Positions 1 through 9,852 of a stretch of 64,000 bases of DNA are shown piece by piece. The position numbers and the translations under genes were made by a program. The number at the start of each line of letters is the position of its first letter. Position 1 is the first letter of the stretch. Source of the stretch: Neobacillus sp. CF12 (lineage in GTDB: Bacteria > Bacillota > Bacilli > Bacillales > Cytobacillaceae); contig NZ_JAUCEU010000007.1 of the NCBI RefSeq assembly GCF_030348765.1, positions 2,102,501 to 2,166,500 on the forward strand, written 5' to 3'. The notes beneath the pieces are model-generated. The model was not told the DNA's origin and did no database searches. It saw only the letters and a program-made list of their open reading frames with translations.

Positions 1-242
1 TAGCCGGGTTTTAATTCCACGACCTCTGGATCTTCACCAGCCATCCGAACAAATCCACCTATTGGCAGTAACCTAATCGTGTAGGTAGTTTCCCCTTTTT
101 TATGAGAGAAAACTTTTGGACCAAATCCTATGGCAAATTCACGGCACAAAATGCCCGCCCGTTTTGCAAATATTAAATGGCCTAATTCATGGAAGAAGAC
201 TAGAGCACCAAAGATAACAATAAAGGCAATAACTGTAGTCAA
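1..242 (-). CDS. rseP: Site-2 intramembrane zinc metalloprotease RseP/RasP, N-terminal part (cut by window edge)
   Basis: First ~80 residues of the membrane protease that cuts anti-sigma factors and remnant signal peptides within the membrane (RasP/YluC in B. subtilis). The start is a TTG at 242, preceded by a good AAAGGTGG ribosome site; it is not an ATG, so simple ORF callers may miss it. The first transmembrane helix carries the zinc-binding HELGH motif at residues 18-22, and a conserved [16 protein letters not shown] stretch follows. The remainder, including the PDZ domain and the second catalytic Asp motif, lies left of the window. It follows dxr with about 20 bases between, the usual dxr-rseP pairing. 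Confidence 0.93.
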   Translation of the reverse strand, partial: MTTVIAFIVIFGALVFFHELGHLIFAKRAGILCREFAIGFGPKVFSHKKGETTYTIRLLPIGGFVRMAGEDPEVVELKPG

Positions 243-260
243 ACTAAAAACCACCTTTTT

Positions 261-1403
261 TTATAGAAGTGTTTGTACATATTGTCTCGTTTCTTTGTCC
301 ACTTCTTGAATAATGGATAAGTCAGGATTTTGAATCACATCATGCTTGCTTAAAGCCATCTCAATCATGTCTTCAATTTGTAAAAATGCAATCTTTTCAT
401 TTAAAAAGGCAGCTACTGCAACTTCATTTGCGGCATTTAAAACAGTAGGCAGTGTGCCGCCTTGTTTTCCAGCATCGTAGGCAAACTGCATACAGCGAAA
501 ACGATTAGTATCCATTTCTTGAAAATGCAATTTACCAATTTGAGCTAAATTTAATCTCTGAGCAGACGTTAAAGGTAACCGGTCAGGGTATGAGAGCGCA
601 TATTGGATTGGTACTCTCATATCAGGTGTCCCAAGTTGTGCGATGATACTGCTATCATGAAATTCTACCATAGAATGAATAATGCTTTCTTTATGAAGGA
701 GAACATCAATTTTTTCATATGGGATGTTATATAGCCAATGAGCTTCAATTACCTCTAGTCCTTTATTCATCATCGTTGCAGAATCAATTGTTATCTTTGC
801 ACCCATTGACCAATTAGGATGGTTTAATGCTTCTCGAACCGTTACACCTTCTAATTCCTTCCGTGTACGGTCGCGAAAACTGCCGCCTGAGGCAGTCAAG
901 ATCAATTTTTCTATGTTCTTATCCTGCTCACCCTGTAAGCACTGAAAAATGGCTGAATGTTCACTGTCAACAGGAAGTAATGCCACCCCATTTTTCTTTG
1001 CAGCACCCATTACTAGATGACCAGCCGTCACGAGTGTCTCTTTATTGGCAATTGCAATGGTTTTTCCACTTTCAATCGCTTGTAATGTTGGATTTAAACC
1101 AACGCTCCCGAGAACTGCATTGACAAGGATATCTGCTGAAGGATAGGTCGCAGTTTCAATGAGTCCCTCTTCACCAAAGGTAAATTTAGTAGTAGTAAAT
1201 TCTGCTTTTAATGTAATATAGTCATCGTACTCTTGTACAGAAACAAGCTCTGGCTGAAATTCAGTAATCATTTTTCTAGCCAACTCTAAATTTTTACCTA
1301 TTGAGATGGCAACTAGCTTGAATTTTGCAGGATGTTCACGAATTATATCTAACGTTTGGGTTCCAATCGAGCCTGTAGCCCCCAAAATACTAATGTTCTT
1401 CAA
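261..1403 (-). CDS. dxr: 1-deoxy-D-xylulose 5-phosphate reductoisomerase
   Basis: Second enzyme of the non-mevalonate (MEP) isoprenoid pathway; converts DXP to MEP with NADPH and a divalent metal. The NADPH-binding GATGSIG motif lies at residues 8-14, the metal/substrate motif PVDSEHSA has Asp146 and Glu148, and [13 protein letters not shown] carries the third ligand near residue 217. I take the TTG at 1403 as the start (protein of 380 residues): it begins [14 protein letters not shown] as in the B. subtilis enzyme and has AGGAG about 11 bases upstream. An upstream ATG at 1433 would add ten residues and overlap cdsA. It supplies precursors for UppS two genes upstream. Confidence 0.95.
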   Translation of the reverse strand: MKNISILGATGSIGTQTLDIIREHPAKFKLVAISIGKNLELARKMITEFQPELVSVQEYDDYITLKAEFTTTKFTFGEEGLIETATYPSADILVNAVLGSVGLNPTLQAIESGKTIAIANKETLVTAGHLVMGAAKKNGVALLPVDSEHSAIFQCLQGEQDKNIEKLILTASGGSFRDRTRKELEGVTVREALNHPNWSMGAKITIDSATMMNKGLEVIEAHWLYNIPYEKIDVLLHKESIIHSMVEFHDSSIIAQLGTPDMRVPIQYALSYPDRLPLTSAQRLNLAQIGKLHFQEMDTNRFRCMQFAYDAGKQGGTLPTVLNAANEVAVAAFLNEKIAFLQIEDMIEMALSKHDVIQNPDLSIIQEVDKETRQYVQTLL

Positions 1404-1426
1404 AAAACACTCAACTCCTAAAATAT

Positions 1427-2215
1427 CTACCATAGATGAAAAAAGTGTAATAATGGCAGTATGAATAAAAGACTGTCGAAACGGTCAAGGATTCCACCGT
1501 GTCCTGGTAGTATATTTCCTGAATCCTTTACACTAAAATGGCGTTTGAAGGCTGATTGGACTAGGTCACCAATTTGTCCAAAGATTGATAATACAACCGT
1601 TATTGCCATTAAAGAAAGGATGGTTGCGTTCATATCAGCGAATAAGGCAAATAATGCAGCCACGATTAATGCACAAATCACTCCACCTATCGAGCCCTCA
1701 ACGGTTTTATTCGGACTTATTTCTGGCCATAGCTTTGTTTTTCCTGTCGCTTTACCGATAAAATAAGCACCTGAATCAGTCGCCCAAATCATAAATAATG
1801 AGTAAAAGATATAGACTAAACCTGCATCGCGGGTCTCAATAAAGAAATAAAAGCCAATCCCGACATAAATGGCTGACAGTATTGAAAAGCCGGCATCTTC
1901 AAAGGTATAACGGTTTTTTGTTATAACAGTATAGGCCAATAACAAAAGGATAAAGGCAATACCAAGTTCTGTTTTTGTATAATAAAAAGTATTTACTATA
2001 TCACCATACTGCTCTGGAAAAAGAATAACCCAGAGAAATAAAACTGTTAGCAGTCCATGAACAGAAAAAATACTAAGTTTTTTCATTTTTAATAATTCAT
2101 ATAACCCGACAGTTGCGAGAAAGTATGTTAAAAGAACAAAAGGTAGTCCACCATAAAAAACGATTGGTAAAAATAAAGCAGCTGCTACAACTCCTGTAAT
2201 GATTCTTTGCTTCAT
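1427..2215 (-). CDS. cdsA: Phosphatidate cytidylyltransferase (CDP-diglyceride synthase)
   Basis: Integral membrane enzyme that makes CDP-diacylglycerol from phosphatidic acid and CTP, the branch-point precursor of phosphatidylglycerol, phosphatidylethanolamine and cardiolipin. The 262-residue protein is almost entirely hydrophobic helices. The family signature near the C-terminus is present at about residues 230-250 ([12 protein letters not shown] followed by DRFDS). Its start (MKQRIITG) is preceded by AAAGGTG. It sits between uppS and dxr in the usual cell-envelope block, and its stop lies 24 bases upstream of the chosen dxr start. Confidence 0.96.
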   Translation of the reverse strand: MKQRIITGVVAAALFLPIVFYGGLPFVLLTYFLATVGLYELLKMKKLSIFSVHGLLTVLFLWVILFPEQYGDIVNTFYYTKTELGIAFILLLLAYTVITKNRYTFEDAGFSILSAIYVGIGFYFFIETRDAGLVYIFYSLFMIWATDSGAYFIGKATGKTKLWPEISPNKTVEGSIGGVICALIVAALFALFADMNATILSLMAITVVLSIFGQIGDLVQSAFKRHFSVKDSGNILPGHGGILDRFDSLLFILPLLHFFHLW

Positions 2216-2261
2216 CTAAGATTTCAACACCTTTATTGTACTTGAGAGAGAGTAATCTTAC

Positions 2262-3041
2262 TTAAATACCGCCAAATCTCCTCTGACGATTCTGATAAAC
2301 TTCTATTGCTTCAATTAAATGTTTTTCTCTAAAATCTGGCCATAGTACATCCGTAAACCAAAACTCTGTATACGCTAATTGCCATAGCATAAAGTTACTT
2401 AGCCGTATTTCACCGCTTGTTCGAATTAATAGATCAGGATCATTGAGCTTGGAAGTCATGAGATACGAAGAGAAAACCTCTTCGTCTAACTCACTCTCTT
2501 TCAGTATTCCACTTTTATAATCATTTAAGACCTTTTTGGTTGCATCAATAATTTCAGATCTACTTCCGTAGTTTAGTGCAAAGTTTAATACAAGGCCGTC
2601 ATTATACTTTGTATCCTCAATTGCTTTTTCAATCGCATTTAATGTATGTACCGGAAGTTGGTCTTTATAACCCATCATTGTTACTTGAACATTTTCCTCA
2701 ATTAATTCAGGCAGAAAGGTACCTAAAAATTCCTCGGGAAGCTTCATTAAATAATCTACCTCATTTTTTGGACGCTTCCAATTTTCAGTTGAAAAAGCAT
2801 ATAACGTTAAGGTTTTTATACCAAGTATATTGGCTAACTTCGTTATTTTACGCACGACCTTCATACCTTCATGATGTCCGGCAATTCGTGGCAAAGCTCT
2901 TTTCTTAGCCCATCGTCCATTGCCATCCATAATAATCGCAACATGTTCCGGTACCGGCAATTTCATAACCTTTTCTATATTTTCTCGGAGTGTGGAAGAG
3001 TTATTATTTTGATTCTTCCAAAGCCTTATTTTATTAAACAT
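2262..3041 (-). CDS. uppS: Undecaprenyl diphosphate synthase (cis-prenyltransferase)
   Basis: Condenses isopentenyl diphosphate onto farnesyl diphosphate to give C55 undecaprenyl diphosphate, the lipid carrier for peptidoglycan and teichoic acid. The catalytic block MDGNGRWAKKR has Asp39, Asn41 and Arg43; the C-terminal RTSGEIRLSNFMLWQ signature and the terminal RRFGGI are intact. I place the start at the ATG at 3041 (259 residues, MFNKIRLWKN), because GGAGGAGC lies 6 bases upstream and this length fits the family; the frame stays open ten codons further but has no ribosome site there. Confidence 0.97.
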   Translation of the reverse strand: MFNKIRLWKNQNNNSSTLRENIEKVMKLPVPEHVAIIMDGNGRWAKKRALPRIAGHHEGMKVVRKITKLANILGIKTLTLYAFSTENWKRPKNEVDYLMKLPEEFLGTFLPELIEENVQVTMMGYKDQLPVHTLNAIEKAIEDTKYNDGLVLNFALNYGSRSEIIDATKKVLNDYKSGILKESELDEEVFSSYLMTSKLNDPDLLIRTSGEIRLSNFMLWQLAYTEFWFTDVLWPDFREKHLIEAIEVYQNRQRRFGGI

Positions 3042-3223
3042 GACATTGCTCCTCCAAATTAAGATAATCATTTCCTCCGATAATAGATCATGCCCACAGA
3101 CCCTGTGTTGATATATATGAAGAATGCTGATTTTCGCATGCTTTTATCATACCAAAAAAGTATAAATATATCTTCTACTAAATAATTTATGTACTAGTAC
3201 AAGAAATAAGAATGACGAATAGT

Positions 3224-3250
3224 GAAAAAAACCCCCTAAGAAAGAGGGTT
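3224..3250 (-). terminator. Intrinsic terminator after frr
   Basis: On the minus strand the short stem AACCCTC / GGGGGTT is followed directly by a run of seven T. It ends the rpsB-tsf-pyrH-frr transcription unit before uppS. Confidence 0.8.
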
Positions 3251-3261
3251 CTCCAAAATAA

Positions 3262-3819
3262 TTAAACTTCCAAGATTTCTTTTTCTTTGTCTTTTGTTAT
3301 TTGGTCAATTTTGCTGATATGTTCGTCTGTTAATTTCTGAATATCATCGGAATAACCACGAAGTGCATCTTCGGTAATTTCACCGTTTTTCTCTAGTTTT
3401 TTCAAATCATCGTTACCATCACGTCGGATGTTACGAATAGCTACCTTCGCTTCTTCAGATTCTTTCTTAACTAATTTCACAAGCTCTTTCCGGCGTTCTT
3501 CTGTCAATTGTGGAATAGCAAGACGAATAACCTGACCATCATTTGAAGGGTTCAACCCTAAATCAGACTTAAGAATAGCTTTTTCAATATCACCAAGAAT
3601 TGATTTATCATAAGGCTGGATGACAAGAAGTCTCGCTTCTGGTGTAGAAATCCCGGCCATTTGATTAACTGGTGTCGATGCTCCGTAATAATCTATTGTA
3701 ATTCTATCTAATAAAGAAGCACTTGCTCTCCCTGCACGTATACTAGCAAGCTCACGTGTATATGCCTGAATTGCTTTAAGCATTCTATCCTTTGTAGCAG
3801 AAACCACTTGTTTTGGCAT
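3262..3819 (-). CDS. frr: Ribosome recycling factor
   Basis: With EF-G, splits post-termination 70S ribosomes so that subunits can be reused. The 185-residue length equals that of B. subtilis Frr. Conserved stretches include [11 protein letters not shown] near the N-terminus and [15 protein letters not shown] in the long helical domain, and the C-terminus ends [10 protein letters not shown] as in relatives. Its ATG shares one base with the pyrH stop (TAATG), which implies translational coupling with pyrH. A terminator follows. Confidence 0.97.
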   Translation of the reverse strand: MPKQVVSATKDRMLKAIQAYTRELASIRAGRASASLLDRITIDYYGASTPVNQMAGISTPEARLLVIQPYDKSILGDIEKAILKSDLGLNPSNDGQVIRLAIPQLTEERRKELVKLVKKESEEAKVAIRNIRRDGNDDLKKLEKNGEITEDALRGYSDDIQKLTDEHISKIDQITKDKEKEILEV

Positions 3820-4544
3820 TAATTTTTCCCCCTAACAATCGTTCCAATTTTTTCGCCCATAACGGCACGTTTAATATTTCCTTGTTCCATGATAGAGAAA
3901 ACAATAAGTGGGATATCATTATCCATACATAATGAAGATGCTGTTGAATCCATAACAGCCAATCCTTCCTTAAGTACATCCAAGAAAGAAAGGTCATCAT
4001 ACTTTGTTGCATTAGGATCTATTCGTGGATCAGCAGAATATACACCATCCACATTATTTTTTGCCATTAAGATTACTTCAGCATCAATTTCAGCTGCACG
4101 TAGTGCAGCAGTCGTATCGGTCGAGAAATATGGATTTCCCGTACCAGCAGCAAAAATAACTACTCTCTTTTTTTCTAAATGTCTCATTGCACGACGTCTA
4201 ATATATGGCTCTGCAACCTGACGCATTTCAATCGAGGTTTGTACACGAGATTCAATCCCTAAGTGTTCTAAACTGTCCTGAAGTGCTAAAGAATTCATTA
4301 CAGTTGCTAGCATGCCCATATAATCAGCAGTCGCTCTGTCCATTCCCATTTCACTTCCTATTTTACCACGCCAAATGTTACCGCCACCCACAACAACTGC
4401 AACCTCGACACCAAGTTCTGCAATTTCTTTCACTTGTCCTGCGATGGATTTAATAACTGATGGTTTAATACCGAAGCTTGATTCTCCTGCAAGTGCTTCC
4501 CCACTTAATTTTAGTACGACACGTTTGTACTTAGGACCGCTCAT
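3819..4544 (-). CDS. pyrH: UMP kinase (bacterial hexameric type)
   Basis: Phosphorylates UMP to UDP; a bacterial-specific amino-acid-kinase-fold enzyme regulated by GTP and UTP. The phosphate-binding KLSGEAL and the [11 protein letters not shown] loop are present, as is the [11 protein letters not shown] region. The frame is open 25 codons further upstream, but the ATG at 4544 ([10 protein letters not shown], 241 residues) has a strong TAAGGAGG site and the family length; the upstream stretch is the terminator hairpin behind tsf. The gene ends in a TAATG overlap with frr. Confidence 0.97.
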   Translation of the reverse strand: MSGPKYKRVVLKLSGEALAGESSFGIKPSVIKSIAGQVKEIAELGVEVAVVVGGGNIWRGKIGSEMGMDRATADYMGMLATVMNSLALQDSLEHLGIESRVQTSIEMRQVAEPYIRRRAMRHLEKKRVVIFAAGTGNPYFSTDTTAALRAAEIDAEVILMAKNNVDGVYSADPRIDPNATKYDDLSFLDVLKEGLAVMDSTASSLCMDNDIPLIVFSIMEQGNIKRAVMGEKIGTIVRGKN

Positions 4545-4574
4545 ACGAACCTCCTTATTATGTATAGTATTTTT

Positions 4575-4616
4575 AAAAAAATCTTTAAAAATAGGGAACA
4601 CAACGTGTTCCCTATT
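4575..4616 (-). terminator. Intrinsic terminator/attenuator between tsf and pyrH
   Basis: A perfect 12-bp stem (AATAGGGAACAC and its complement, 3-base loop, 4590-4616) followed on the minus strand by T-rich sequence including seven T. It lies between tsf and pyrH and would uncouple the ribosomal/EF-Ts part from pyrH-frr. Confidence 0.85.
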
Positions 4617-4653
4617 CAAAACATATTTTGTGTAACATTAGCCATAAAATAAA

Positions 4654-5535
4654 TTACTTCTTGTTAATTTGATTCATAACTTCTTCTGCGAAGTTATCTT
4701 CACGCTTTTCAATACCCTCGCCTACTTCGTAGCGAATGAATTCACGTACTGAAGCACCTTTTGATTCAACAAACTGGCGAACTTTTTGATCAGGGTTTTT
4801 AACGAACGTTTGGTCAAGAAGACATACATCTTCAAAGTATTTACCAAGACGGCCTTCAACCATTTTAGCAACGATATTTTCAGGCTTTCCTTCGTTAAGT
4901 GCTTGTGTAGTTAACACTTGACGCTCACGATCAACTTCTTCTTGAGAAACTTGATCACGAGAAACATATAAAGGTTTTAATGCAGCAATGTGCATGGAAA
5001 CATCTTTTGCAGCATCAGCATCTGTAGTTCCTTCAAGAACGGTAAGAACGGAAATGCGGCCTCCCATGTGAAGATAAGCACCAAATGCATCATTATCCGT
5101 TTTTGATACTACAGTAAAACGACGAAGTGATAATTTTTCACCGATTTTAGCAATAGCAGCATTGATATAGTCTGCAACAGTCACACCATTAATCGTTTGT
5201 GCAGATGCTTCTTCTACTGTTGCTGGCTTGTTAGCAAGCAAGTGTGCAGCTAGTTCTTTTACAAGGTTTTGGAAAGCTTCGTTCTTTGCAACGAAGTCAG
5301 TTTCAGAGTTTACTTCCAAAATAACAGCATTGTTACCTTCAGCAACAACATATGTTAAACCTTCTGCAGCAATACGGTCACCTTTTTTCGCAGCTGAAGC
5401 AATTCCCTTTTCACGTAAGAAGTCGATTGCTTTTTCCATATCACCATTTGTTTCTGTTAACGCCTTTTTACAATCCATCATTCCAGCGCCAGTTTTTTCA
5501 CGTAGTTCTTTTACCATTTGAGCAGTAACTGCCAT
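4654..5535 (-). CDS. tsf: Translation elongation factor Ts
   Basis: Guanine-nucleotide exchange factor that recycles EF-Tu from its GDP form. The 293-residue protein begins [20 protein letters not shown], with the UBA-like N-terminal domain, then the [12 protein letters not shown] core motif that inserts toward the EF-Tu nucleotide site (around residues 77-88). Length and ends match Bacillus EF-Ts. The start has an AAGGAGG site. It lies downstream of rpsB, separated by a terminator hairpin at 5603-5641. Confidence 0.98.
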   Translation of the reverse strand: MAVTAQMVKELREKTGAGMMDCKKALTETNGDMEKAIDFLREKGIASAAKKGDRIAAEGLTYVVAEGNNAVILEVNSETDFVAKNEAFQNLVKELAAHLLANKPATVEEASAQTINGVTVADYINAAIAKIGEKLSLRRFTVVSKTDNDAFGAYLHMGGRISVLTVLEGTTDADAAKDVSMHIAALKPLYVSRDQVSQEEVDRERQVLTTQALNEGKPENIVAKMVEGRLGKYFEDVCLLDQTFVKNPDQKVRQFVESKGASVREFIRYEVGEGIEKREDNFAEEVMNQINKK

Positions 5536-5602
5536 TAGTAATTCCTCCTTAAACTATGTACTATAATATCTTAGCCATTCCAACATAAGATAAACATTTC
5601 TT

Positions 5603-5641
5603 AAAAAAAGGTGATAAAGGGTCTCCCTCTTATCACCTTTT
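5603..5641 (-). terminator. Intrinsic terminator between rpsB and tsf
   Basis: Minus strand reads AAAAGGTGATAA, a GA-rich loop, then TTATCACCTTTTTTT; an 11-12 bp stem with a T-run. It probably gives partial termination so that S2 transcript exceeds tsf transcript. Confidence 0.82.
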
Positions 5642-5656
5642 GATTAAGTCACTATC

Positions 5657-6373
<717 letters not shown>

Positions 6374-6475
6374 CTATGGTTTCGTTTTCCTCCGCTTGTC
6401 TCATTTTTAAACAGCAACTGTTTCTACAGCACCGGCTGCTTAAATCAACAAGCGTGTGTAATAACACCGTTAAAT

Positions 6476-6504
6476 AATATAGCATATGTGATGATAACAA
6501 TCAA
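6476..6504 (-). promoter_or_regulatory. Sigma-A-type promoter of rpsB
   Basis: Minus strand: TTGATT (6504-6499), 17-base spacer, TATATT (6481-6476). The position between the codY terminator and rpsB, with a ~110-base leader, fits a dedicated ribosomal-protein promoter. Confidence 0.7.
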
Positions 6505-6513
6505 GTTTAACTT

Positions 6514-6545
6514 AGAAAAAAAATCCCCGGTAAAACCAGGGATTT
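6514..6545 (-). terminator. Intrinsic terminator of the hslV-hslU-codY transcript
   Basis: Minus strand: AAATCCC stem (with inner GG/CC pairs) closing on GGGATTTTTTTT. It lies beyond repeat A1, so the repeat is part of the codY 3' untranslated RNA. Confidence 0.78.
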
Positions 6546-6555
6546 AAAAAAATAT

Positions 6556-6703
6556 TGTCCAGCTCCAGCGCCTAGCCCCTCGAGGTCAGAAGCCAATCGC
6601 TTCGGAAGGCAAAAAGCGCCTTCTGCCAGCGCTTGTCTTCTGCTTGTCGGGGCTGGGAAAAAATGAACTGCTTTTTTCCTTGAACCAGGCGCTTCCGCTT
6701 TTC
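6556..6703 (+). repeat. Interspersed repeat, family A copy 1
   Basis: GC-rich ~148-bp element in otherwise AT-rich intergenic DNA. It opens TGTCCAGCTCCAGCGCCTAG and closes AGGCGCTTCCGCTTTTC, the same ends as copies 2 and 3. Inside is a hairpin-forming GCGCC/GGCGC-rich section. It starts next to the codY stop codon and stops before the codY terminator. Such elements recur in many Bacillus genomes; here this is judged from the three copies in the window. Confidence 0.8.
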
Positions 6704-6706
6704 GTT

Positions 6707-7486
6707 TTAGTTCGATCTTAATTTATCAAGCTCAACTAGGAATTTATCGTTTAAGACTTTGATATAGGTCCCTTTCATGCCAAGAGAACGTGATTCAATT
6801 ACTCCCGCACTTTCAAGCTTTCTCAAAGCATTAACAATTACAGAACGAGTAATACCAACACGATCTGCAATTTTCGAAGCAACTAGCAAGCCCTCGTGGC
6901 CATTTAACTCTTCAAAAATATGTTCAATTGCTTCAAGTTCGCTGTATGATAATGAACTGATTGCCATTTGAACAACTGCCTTACTTCTAGCTTCTTCTTC
7001 AATTTCCTCGGACTTTTCACGCAAGATTTCCATTCCAACAACAGTAGCACCATACTCTGCAAGAATAAGGTCATCATCATGGAATTTTTCTTGTAATCTT
7101 GCAAGGATTAATGTACCAAGACGTTCCCCACCGCCAATAATTGGAACAATAGTTGTTAATCCTTCACGGAATAGATCTCTATTTTCAACAGGGAATGCAG
7201 TATATTGGCTTTCTATATCTAAATTCGAAGATGTCTCTTGAATATTAAATAGACCATTTGTATACTCTTCAGGGAATTGTCGATCCTCTAGCATCTTTTT
7301 CATACGATCATTTTCGATTTGCTGGTTAATCGCATAACCTAAAAGCTTGCCACGACGACTAAGAATGAAAGTATTCGATTCGATAGTTTCGCTTAGTGTT
7401 TCTGACATTTCCTTAAAATTAACTGGTTTTCCTGCTGCTTTTTGTAGTAATACATTAATTCTTCTAGTTTTTGTAAGTAAATCCAT
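6707..7486 (-). CDS. codY: Global GTP/branched-chain-amino-acid sensing regulator CodY
   Basis: Repressor/activator of several hundred nutrition, motility and virulence genes in Firmicutes; binds DNA when charged with isoleucine/valine and GTP. The 259-residue protein has the GAF ligand-binding domain in the N-terminal ~155 residues and a winged helix-turn-helix at about 200-225 ([20 protein letters not shown]). It is the last gene of hslV-hslU-codY, the usual order. The preceding gene in the conserved operon, xerC/codV, is missing here. A family A repeat abuts its stop codon. Confidence 0.98.
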   Translation of the reverse strand: MDLLTKTRRINVLLQKAAGKPVNFKEMSETLSETIESNTFILSRRGKLLGYAINQQIENDRMKKMLEDRQFPEEYTNGLFNIQETSSNLDIESQYTAFPVENRDLFREGLTTIVPIIGGGERLGTLILARLQEKFHDDDLILAEYGATVVGMEILREKSEEIEEEARSKAVVQMAISSLSYSELEAIEHIFEELNGHEGLLVASKIADRVGITRSVIVNALRKLESAGVIESRSLGMKGTYIKVLNDKFLVELDKLRSN

Positions 7487-7542
7487 CTGTTTCTTCCTCC
7501 TAATTAACTGGGACCATTATTAAGTTTTATTGTGATATTATA

Positions 7543-8946
7543 TTACAAGATAAATTGGCTTAAATCTTTATTTTTGGCTATTGCTCCAAGTTTATCATCT
7601 ACATATTGCGGAGTAATGGTAATCTTCTCCATCAAAATATCAGGTGCTTCAAACGACAAGTCTTCTAGTAGCTTTTCTAGAATGGTGTGAAGTCTTCTTG
7701 CCCCAATATTATCTGTATTTTGATTCACTTCAAAAGCAACCTCAGCTATTCTACGAATAGCATCGTCAGAAAATTCAATTTGTATACCTTCTGTTTCCAA
7801 TAACGCCTGATATTGTTTAATTAGGGCATTATCTGGTTCGATTAAGATTCTGAAGAAATCTTCAACTGTTAATTTTGTTAATTCAACACGGATTGGTAAA
7901 CGCCCTTGTAATTCTGGTATTAAATCCGATGGTTTAGACATATGGAACGCACCAGCAGCAATAAATAAGATATAATCCGTTTTTATTGATCCATATTTCG
8001 TAACGACTGTTGAACCTTCAACGATCGGTAAAATATCGCGTTGGACTCCTTCACGAGAAACATCTGCAGAGGAACCACCTGAATTTTTACTAGCAATTTT
8101 ATCAATTTCATCAATAAAGATGATACCTGTCTGTTCGGCACGATAAACCGCTTCGGTTGTAACCTCGTCCATATCAATCAATCTTGCAGCTTCTTCATTC
8201 GTTAGTACTTTTCTTGCCTCACGAACAGTTAATTTTCTTTTCTTTCGTTTCTTTGGCATAAAGCTGCTTAAGGCATCTTGCATATTCATACCCATTTGTT
8301 CCATTCCTGAGCCCTGGAGCATATCAAACATGGAAGGTGTTTGCTCTTCAACTTCTACCGTAACGATTTCTTCTTCTAATTGACCTAGAGCAAGCTTTTC
8401 TTTGACAATTTTTCTTTTTTCCGTAATGGAGTAATCTTCTTGGTGATTTTCCTGTTCTTGGTTTACATTGCCGCCACCGAATAACATCTCAAGTGGGTTT
8501 TTATAATTTTGAGCTTTCTTCGCAGATGGAACAAGTAAATCAACAAGCCTAGCATTTGCGTTTTCCTCTGCACGTTCTTTTACAGATAACATTCTATCTT
8601 CTTTAACCAATCTGACAGATGTTTCTACAAGGTCACGAACCATAGATTCTACATCGCGGCCAACGTATCCGACTTCTGTAAATTTCGTAGCCTCTACCTT
8701 GACGAAAGGTGCACCAACCAACTTTGCAATTCTCCGGGCAATTTCCGTTTTCCCTACACCAGTTGGGCCAATCATTAAAATATTTTTAGGAATAATTTCT
8801 TCACGCAATTTTTCGTTTAACAAACCTCGTCTGTATCGATTTCTCAATGCAACTGCAACTGCTTTTTTTGCATCTTTCTGACCGATGATATATTGATCAA
8901 GCCTTTCAACAATCTGGCGCGGTGTTAGGTTGTCTGTTTTAGCCAT
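7543..8946 (-). CDS. hslU: ATP-dependent protease ATPase subunit HslU (ClpY/CodX)
   Basis: AAA+ unfoldase that feeds substrates to the HslV peptidase. Walker A GPTGVGKT at residues 60-67, the pore-loop GYVGRD at about 93-98, the intermediate (I) domain through ~110-245, Walker [10 protein letters not shown], and the C-terminal DLSQFIL tail that docks into HslV are all visible. Its 467 residues match B. subtilis CodX. It begins 16 bases after hslV and is followed by codY. Confidence 0.97.
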   Translation of the reverse strand: MAKTDNLTPRQIVERLDQYIIGQKDAKKAVAVALRNRYRRGLLNEKLREEIIPKNILMIGPTGVGKTEIARRIAKLVGAPFVKVEATKFTEVGYVGRDVESMVRDLVETSVRLVKEDRMLSVKERAEENANARLVDLLVPSAKKAQNYKNPLEMLFGGGNVNQEQENHQEDYSITEKRKIVKEKLALGQLEEEIVTVEVEEQTPSMFDMLQGSGMEQMGMNMQDALSSFMPKKRKKRKLTVREARKVLTNEEAARLIDMDEVTTEAVYRAEQTGIIFIDEIDKIASKNSGGSSADVSREGVQRDILPIVEGSTVVTKYGSIKTDYILFIAAGAFHMSKPSDLIPELQGRLPIRVELTKLTVEDFFRILIEPDNALIKQYQALLETEGIQIEFSDDAIRRIAEVAFEVNQNTDNIGARRLHTILEKLLEDLSFEAPDILMEKITITPQYVDDKLGAIAKNKDLSQFIL

Positions 8947-8962
8947 AGTAGGTTCCCTCCCT

Positions 8963-9505
8963 TTAGAGCTCTTCCACGATAATGTTATGGTTTGTATATA
9001 CGCATATTTCAGCAGCTATTTCTAAAGAAGCTTTTGCAATTTCTTTTGCAGTAAGATGGTCCCCTGCATATTTCTTTAGTGAACGTCCAGCTGCCAATGC
9101 ATAATTACCACCTGATCCAATTGCTAGAATTCCATCATCAGGCTCGATTACTTCTCCTGTTCCTGAAACCAGGAGCAAATCTTCCTTATTCATGACGATT
9201 AACATAGCTTCCAGCTTTCTCAGTACCTTATCACTTCTCCATTGTTTCGCTAACTCAACAGCAGCTCGTTGGAGGTTTCCGTTATATTCCTCAAGTTTCC
9301 CTTCGAACATTTCAAAAAGGGTAAATGCATCCGCAACAGACCCGGCAAAACCAGCCAGTACTCTACCATTAAATATCTTTCTTACTTTTTTTGCTGTGTG
9401 CTTCATCACTACTGCATTTCCAAAAGTGACTTGGCCATCCCCAGACATTGAACATTCACCATTATGATGGATTGCAAATATCGTCGTGGCATGAAATTCG
9501 TTCAT
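8963..9505 (-). CDS. hslV: ATP-dependent protease peptidase subunit HslV (ClpQ/CodW)
   Basis: Proteasome-like peptidase partner of HslU. The ATG at 9505 has an excellent AGAGGAGG site and gives 180 residues, [16 protein letters not shown]; the frame is open 24 codons upstream without a ribosome site. In most HslV the Thr of TT(I) is the catalytic N-terminal residue; B. subtilis CodW has a few extra residues and is reported to use an N-terminal Ser. Here residue 2 is Asn, so neither a Ser2 nor a bare Thr1 is available without trimming to Thr7. The [14 protein letters not shown] and core motifs are intact. Confidence 0.96.
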   Translation of the reverse strand: MNEFHATTIFAIHHNGECSMSGDGQVTFGNAVVMKHTAKKVRKIFNGRVLAGFAGSVADAFTLFEMFEGKLEEYNGNLQRAAVELAKQWRSDKVLRKLEAMLIVMNKEDLLLVSGTGEVIEPDDGILAIGSGGNYALAAGRSLKKYAGDHLTAKEIAKASLEIAAEICVYTNHNIIVEEL

Positions 9506-9852
9506 CAATAATCCTCCTCTTGCATTTTTATTTGTAAATCTATGTAACAAGAGATTGTCAGTAGTAGACAAGTGCAATACACTAGAATAGTATGAAAACT
9601 TTATTCATTTATTCCCTTTTATGAATGGGCATATACGTTTCAAGAAATTCATCCAAACCCTCACTTGTTCACCCATGAACAAACAGAATTTACGCTGACC
9701 ATATAGGGATTGTCCAATTGTATTGTGATTAAGTTCTTACCATTTGTAAATGGTTGTTCACGAACGTTAATAAAACAGTCACATTTATTAATATGGCCAC
9801 ATCACAAAGGCTACTAAAGCGTAACATACTTTCTACCCTCTTGCAATAAAAT
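9506..9852. other. trmFO-hslV intergenic region where xerC/codV would normally lie
   Basis: About 350 bases with no supportable gene. In B. subtilis-type order the tyrosine recombinase xerC (codV, ~300 residues) lies here; no recombinase motif (RH..HTFATH, GHSS...Y) is readable in any frame. It does hold three short inverted repeats: TTGTTCA-CCCA-TGAACAA (9665-9682), ACCATTTGTAAATGGT (9739-9754) and GTTC-AC-GAAC just right of it (near 9756). They resemble operator sites; their factor is unknown. Confidence 0.6.

Noticed and set aside
9506..9577. 24-residue N-terminal extension of HslV
   Set aside because: No ribosome site before it, while the internal ATG has an ideal one and gives the family length.
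9604..9663. Short minus-strand peptide frame (ends FLETYMPIHKRE) as a possible xerC remnant
   Set aside because: Only 19 codons after an in-frame stop; no recombinase motif or recognisable similarity.
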